Source: Desulfurococcales archaeon ex4484_204
GTDB taxonomy: Archaea; Thermoproteota; Thermoprotei_A; Sulfolobales; NBVN01
Length of the DNA: 17,245 bases
Direction of reading: 5' to 3'
NCBI GenBank assembly: GCA_002255065.1
Contig: NJEF01000003.1
Coordinates: 1 to 17,245, forward strand
Shown: positions 14,624 to 17,245 of the stretch, in pieces
Layout of the letters: every line of letters starts with the position of its first letter
Position numbering within the stretch: the first letter of the stretch is position 1
Translations under genes and position numbers: made by a program
Notes under the pieces: model-generated
Database searches by the model: none
Told to the model about the DNA's origin: nothing
The model's input: only the letters and a program-made list of their open reading frames with translations

Positions 14624-15432
14624 GGTGTGACCACCTCAAACTTACGCTCTATAGCTTTTATAGCACCCTCATCGTATATTGTTAACCTACCCGGTACTCC
14701 TCCAGGGGCTAGGTGCAGAACGCTTAAAGCGTCTATGGAGCAGACGTCAACTCCTGGTAGATTTCTAAAGGCCCTTACCGCTGGAACCCCCTTGTCTGAA
14801 AGAACTATGAGGACGGACTTAGGGGTTAAGTACCTCCTACCCCTCATCTTACCCTTACCCGCCCTTATCCTAGTCCTCTCACCAGCCCTAATTACATCAT
14901 CCCAGACCTTAAGGGCTTTAAGCACCTCCCTAGCTATACTAGCTCTGTCCACGCTTTCAATATCATTAGTAACTACAACTGGTAGGTCCTCTAAGCCGAA
15001 CTTATGGCCTCTATTCCTAACTAGTACAGGATCCGCTGTTGCAGCTATGGCTGAGGCTATGGCCCTAAGCCTTTCTTTCTTGTTTACATCTTCATGAATC
15101 CTTTTAACAACTCTAGGTGGGTGAGCTAGTCTACCACCTCTAACATTTGGTGCTAGCACAGCCCTCCCGCTATCTAATCTAGGCACTCTAGCAACGCTAT
15201 GACCAATGCCCCACGACTCCCCTACCCTCCTCTTACCTGCGAGAAGGTCTCTTCCTTTAGGCTGGATCCTCGCTGTGTGGGCTGCATGGAAGGCCCTCCT
15301 TATGATGTCCTTCCTAACGGGGAGGCTGAATACCTTGGGTAAGGTAATGCTCCTAACCACATCTCCCCCTAGATTAAGTAGGGGAACCCTCCTCTCCTCT
15401 AACTTGAACGGAACTACTATTAGGTGTGACAC
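14620..15432 (-). CDS. rpl4: 50S ribosomal protein L4 (uL4)
   Basis: A 270-residue archaeal L4, assembling early on domain I of 23S rRNA and lining the exit tunnel. Family landmarks are RRAFHAAHTARIQPKGRDLLAGKRRVGESWGIG with the basic tunnel loop (RLDSGRAVLAPNVRGGRLAHPP), a Rossmann-like globular part (LPVVVTNDIES; VLIVLSDKG) and LPGVDVCSIDALSVLHLAPGG near the C-terminus. The start is GTG 15432, with AGGTGA seven bases upstream and the L3 stop 11 bases away. The 3' end overlaps L23 by four bases. Confidence 0.97.
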   Translation of the reverse strand: MSHLIVVPFKLEERRVPLLNLGGDVVRSITLPKVFSLPVRKDIIRRAFHAAHTARIQPKGRDLLAGKRRVGESWGIGHSVARVPRLDSGRAVLAPNVRGGRLAHPPRVVKRIHEDVNKKERLRAIASAIAATADPVLVRNRGHKFGLEDLPVVVTNDIESVDRASIAREVLKALKVWDDVIRAGERTRIRAGKGKMRGRRYLTPKSVLIVLSDKGVPAVRAFRNLPGVDVCSIDALSVLHLAPGGVPGRLTIYDEGAIKAIERKFEVVTP

Positions 15433-15443
15433 AGCTAACTCAC

Positions 15444-16457
15444 CTACATCTTGCTCTCAAGGCTTACATAGGTTATCTTAGGAGGGGCCTCAGGTACCCA
15501 TGATGGGGGCCTCACCGGCCACCTTAGTACTAAGGGCCTCTTAGGAGGCCCCTGAACGCTACCCCAGAGCACTATATACTCAGTTCTCACTAAACCGTAG
15601 TGTGGGAAGCCGCCAGCCGGCGTTATTTCATACCCGTTACTCCCTATCATCACTATCCGTTTATTGAACTCCGTCCTCCTATGATAGCCCATCTGCCCAG
15701 CTTGTGGTACAGGGCTTATAGCTCCTAGAGCAGGGCTTCTAGAACCTATCCTCCTGCTCCCCTTCCTATGCTTATGCCACCTAGGTAGTTCCTTAACTCT
15801 AAATCTTTTAATGACTCCCTGAAAACCCTTACCCTTCGTAACACCTATAACATCAATGAACTGGCCCTCCTTAAACACGTCACCGACCTTAATCTCCTTA
15901 CCAATTATGTTGAGGGCATACTCCATCTGTGCCTCTATATCACCCCCACCAAGCTTTACCTCAATAATATCCGGCACCTTCTTGCTTAAACCACCTGTAA
16001 GCATTGGTTGGGAAGCGAGAAGTAGCGCAACCCTATCTACGCCCTCCCTCCTAAGGTCTTCAAGCTTTTTCAGAGCCTCATCCCTATTTACACTTAACGT
16101 CTTAACCCTCCTCCACAACTGTAAGTTATCTGGGGGCTCGCCCCAAACATCCAGTAATGTCTTAAGACCAGTTAAGGTGGCTTTATAAAACCTGGCTGCT
16201 ACAGCAACCATTGGTGGGGTTTCGATAACTGTAGCGGGCACGAAGATCTCCTGCTGGTAAGTTGACATACCAGGCCTGTCATCGATAATCATTAGGTGGG
16301 TCATACCTACTTTATAACCTAGGAAGGCAAGGGGCCTCGGCTCGGGGAGGTCTACGACAGGCCACGACTTAACTCTAGGTACTATCCTGCTAGCCCTCTT
16401 TCGGGGCCTAACACCTAAGCTCCCCCTTCTAGGCGCTGAGTGCTTCCTCCTTGCCAC
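15444..16457 (-). CDS. rpl3: 50S ribosomal protein L3 (uL3)
   Basis: L3 is a primary assembly protein whose central loop reaches the peptidyl-transferase centre. Archaeal and eukaryote-type features are present: the N-terminal MARRKHSAPRRGSLGVRPRK, LAFLGYKVGMTHL, the KGKGFQGVIKRF strand, and the WHKHRKGSRRIGSRSPA loop. The conserved MGYHRRTEFNKRI and ITPAGGFPHYG segments follow. GTG 16457 is chosen because it gives the family N-terminus and has GAGGTG about six bases upstream; the in-frame GTG 16466 would add three residues and overlaps the ribosome site. The length is 337 residues. It is first of L3-L4-L23-L2 and has its own TATA box. Confidence 0.96.
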   Translation of the reverse strand: MARRKHSAPRRGSLGVRPRKRASRIVPRVKSWPVVDLPEPRPLAFLGYKVGMTHLMIIDDRPGMSTYQQEIFVPATVIETPPMVAVAARFYKATLTGLKTLLDVWGEPPDNLQLWRRVKTLSVNRDEALKKLEDLRREGVDRVALLLASQPMLTGGLSKKVPDIIEVKLGGGDIEAQMEYALNIIGKEIKVGDVFKEGQFIDVIGVTKGKGFQGVIKRFRVKELPRWHKHRKGSRRIGSRSPALGAISPVPQAGQMGYHRRTEFNKRIVMIGSNGYEITPAGGFPHYGLVRTEYIVLWGSVQGPPKRPLVLRWPVRPPSWVPEAPPKITYVSLESKM

Positions 16458-16495
16458 TATGCCCACCTCAGCAGCTACAGCATTGTTCTATAGGC

Positions 16496-16507
16496 GTTTA
16501 AAACCCT
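16496..16507 (-). promoter_or_regulatory. TATA-type promoter of the L3-L4-L23-L2 operon
   Basis: On the - strand this reads GGGTTTTAAACG, centred near 16500, preceded by a purine-rich AAGG as in a BRE. A start near 16474 would give a leader of about 17 bases holding the GAGGTG ribosome site. A 7-bp inverted repeat (AGCATTG 16479-16485, CAATGCT 16524-16530) flanks the box and could be an operator or chance. Confidence 0.5.
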
Positions 16508-16535
16508 TACTAACTCCCTTAGGCAATGCTCTAAA

Positions 16536-16588
16536 GTGTCAGTCCTTAGGGGTCATCACTCCTCAGTACTCGGCAAAGACATCATTCT
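16536..16588 (-). ncRNA. C/D box sRNA (rRNA 2'-O-methylation guide)
   Basis: The - strand has the full archaeal box order. C is AUGAUGU (16579-16585, one change from RUGAUGA), followed by a 12-base guide CUUUGCCGAGUA (16567-16578). D' is CUGA (16563-16566), then spacer GGA. C' is GUGAUGA (16553-16559), followed by a 10-base guide CCCCUAAGGA (16543-16552). D is CUGA (16539-16542). A TATA box on the same strand, centred near 16613, predicts a start near 16587, two bases before box C. The D' guide is complementary over ten bases to ACUCGGCAAA, which I recall as a conserved segment of 23S rRNA (about position 1670 in E. coli numbering). The N+5 rule then points to the last C of ACUC. The D-guide target (UCCUUAGGGG) is not identified. 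The RNA would bind L7Ae, Nop5 and fibrillarin. Exact ends are estimates. Confidence 0.82.
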
Positions 16589-16606
16589 AAGGATATGTTT
16601 TTAACG

Positions 16607-16620
16607 TGCTTTAAAACTTA
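16607..16620. promoter_or_regulatory. Shared, nearly palindromic TATA region (sRNA on -, small ORF on +)
   Basis: The + strand reads GCTTTAAAACTTA and the - strand TAAGTTTTAAAGC, both good archaeal TATA boxes. The - reading lies about 26 bases before the C/D sRNA. The + reading lies about 22 bases before ATG 16636. The element may fire in both directions. Confidence 0.5.
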
Positions 16621-16635
16621 ATCCTTGGTGAGAGC

Positions 16636-16749
16636 ATGGGCGGTAGGCAGAAGACGACGCTATTTATGGGTATAGCTAGTAGCGAAAGTGAGAAAAAGGC
16701 AAAGAGTAGGAGGGTTAAGGGGTCTAGTAAGGGTAGAAAGAAGAGGTAG
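16636..16749 (+). CDS. Small basic protein (37 aa), function unknown
   Basis: An ORF of 37 codons from ATG 16636 to TAG 16747-16749. The product is strongly basic: Lys/Arg-rich with a KGSSKGRKKR tail and start MGGRQKTTLF, and only three acidic residues, so it may bind RNA or be a ribosome-associated peptide. The start resembles the basic N-terminus of S25e (MGG-K-rich), but the S25e winged helix does not follow in any frame, so I do not assign it. Support for coding is a TATA box about 22 bases upstream, GGTGA four bases before the ATG, and placement 31 bp ahead of an RNA methyltransferase gene. It is short, so it could also be a leader region. Confidence 0.5.
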   Translation: MGGRQKTTLFMGIASSESEKKAKSRRVKGSSKGRKKR

Positions 16750-16780
16750 GTTTAGCACTAACTCCTTGGTTAGGGTACAA

Positions 16781-17245
16781 ATGTTTGAGTGGCCCCCGGT
16801 AAAGAGGTCTATTAAGTTAAGCGCTGTCATACCGGTTTCGAACATCGGCTTAGTGAAGGACCTAAGGTGGAAAACAATAACTATAGGTGAGTTTGCAAGG
16901 GCGTTCGCCATATATAAAATCAACAACGTAGTACTGCTAAGTACTGGTAGGGACGATGAAGATCCAGGCGATACAAACCTTTTTAGGATAATCCTTGAGT
17001 ACCTGCTGGTGCCTCCCTATTTACGTAAGTACGTTGTACCAACCCTACCTGAGTTACGATATGCGGGTGTGTTGCCGCCGCTTAATATAGTTACCCATAA
17101 CCCTGAGGGGAGGGAACCACGTAAGGGTGATTTAAGGGAAGGTCTAGTGATGACTTCATACGGTAATAGGGGTAAGGTGTTCATAGGTTATAGGAGGCGT
17201 TGCTATACCGTGTCGCACAGGGAGCTGAGAAGCGGGGATAGGATC
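16781..17245 (+). CDS. SPOUT-family RNA methyltransferase (COG2106/DUF171), 3' truncated by window edge
   Basis: The frame is open from ATG 16781 to the window end (155 codons) with no stop. N-terminal LSAVIPVSNIGLVKDLRWKTITIGEFARAFAIYKINNVVLL and the segment with YLRKYVVPTLPELRYAGVLPPLN are the signature of the COG2106 SPOUT methyltransferases, which bind S-adenosylmethionine in a trefoil knot; the visible insert has a beta-barrel character (GLVMTSYGNRGKVFIGY). The RNA target of the family is not well settled. The knot-forming C-terminus lies beyond the edge. In other archaea this gene commonly precedes L3 on the same strand; here it is divergent from L3. AGGG lies six bases before the ATG; TTG 16766 is an alternative start. 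Confidence 0.88.
   Translation, partial: MFEWPPVKRSIKLSAVIPVSNIGLVKDLRWKTITIGEFARAFAIYKINNVVLLSTGRDDEDPGDTNLFRIILEYLLVPPYLRKYVVPTLPELRYAGVLPPLNIVTHNPEGREPRKGDLREGLVMTSYGNRGKVFIGYRRRCYTVSHRELRSGDRI

Noticed and set aside
16636..16749. Identity of the 37-codon ORF as ribosomal protein S25e
   Set aside because: Only the basic start resembles S25e; the winged-helix domain that defines it is absent downstream in all frames.
16660..16926. 88-codon - strand ORF opposite the small ORF and methyltransferase
   Set aside because: It is antisense to the well-supported COG2106 gene and has no family signature; the + strand frame is the coding one.

Overview
The window is archaeal, most likely Thermoproteota (Crenarchaeota or a relative in the TACK group). 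The evidence is an ESCRT-III-type division cluster (cdvA-cdvB-cdvC), archaeal L3/L4/L23/L2 proteins, diphthine synthase, a PP1-like archaeal phosphatase, a two-domain protein disulfide oxidoreductase, TATA-box promoters with short or absent leaders, and a C/D box methylation guide RNA. AGG/AGA-rich arginine use and highly charged proteins suggest a thermophile. The lineage cannot be named more precisely from this sequence. The DNA is gene-dense, with tight spacing and several overlaps; I see no tRNA, rRNA, CRISPR array or insertion sequence.

Left part, + strand (1-6368): the 3' end of cdvA, then cdvB and cdvC, the last with its own TATA box. After about 150 bp comes a class II (B12-dependent) ribonucleotide reductase gene, nrdJ. 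It carries a 384-residue intein exactly at the thiyl-radical cysteine, and the intein's second LAGLIDADG motif has lost its catalytic acid. A two-CxxC disulfide oxidoreductase converges on nrdJ, the stop codons overlapping; it is a plausible reductant for the CxxC tail of NrdJ.

Middle, - strand (7217-11368): gatC-gatA-gatB (tRNA-dependent amidotransferase) followed by a PPP-family Ser/Thr phosphatase whose TTG start lies inside gatB. Divergent from this on the + strand (11487-13406) is a tightly overlapping trio: an unrecognised 148-residue protein, diphthine synthase DphB, and a DUF357-cytidylyltransferase fusion resembling archaeal FAD synthetase RibL.

Right part, - strand (13615-16457): L3-L4-L23-L2, the front of the S10 ribosomal cluster. 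It stops at L2; S19 and the rest do not follow. Upstream of L3 is a C/D box sRNA gene (about 16536-16588, - strand) whose D' guide matches a conserved 23S rRNA segment. It shares a nearly palindromic TATA region with a + strand unit of a 37-codon basic ORF and a COG2106 SPOUT RNA methyltransferase cut by the right edge. The right end therefore groups ribosomal proteins, a methylation guide RNA and an RNA methyltransferase.
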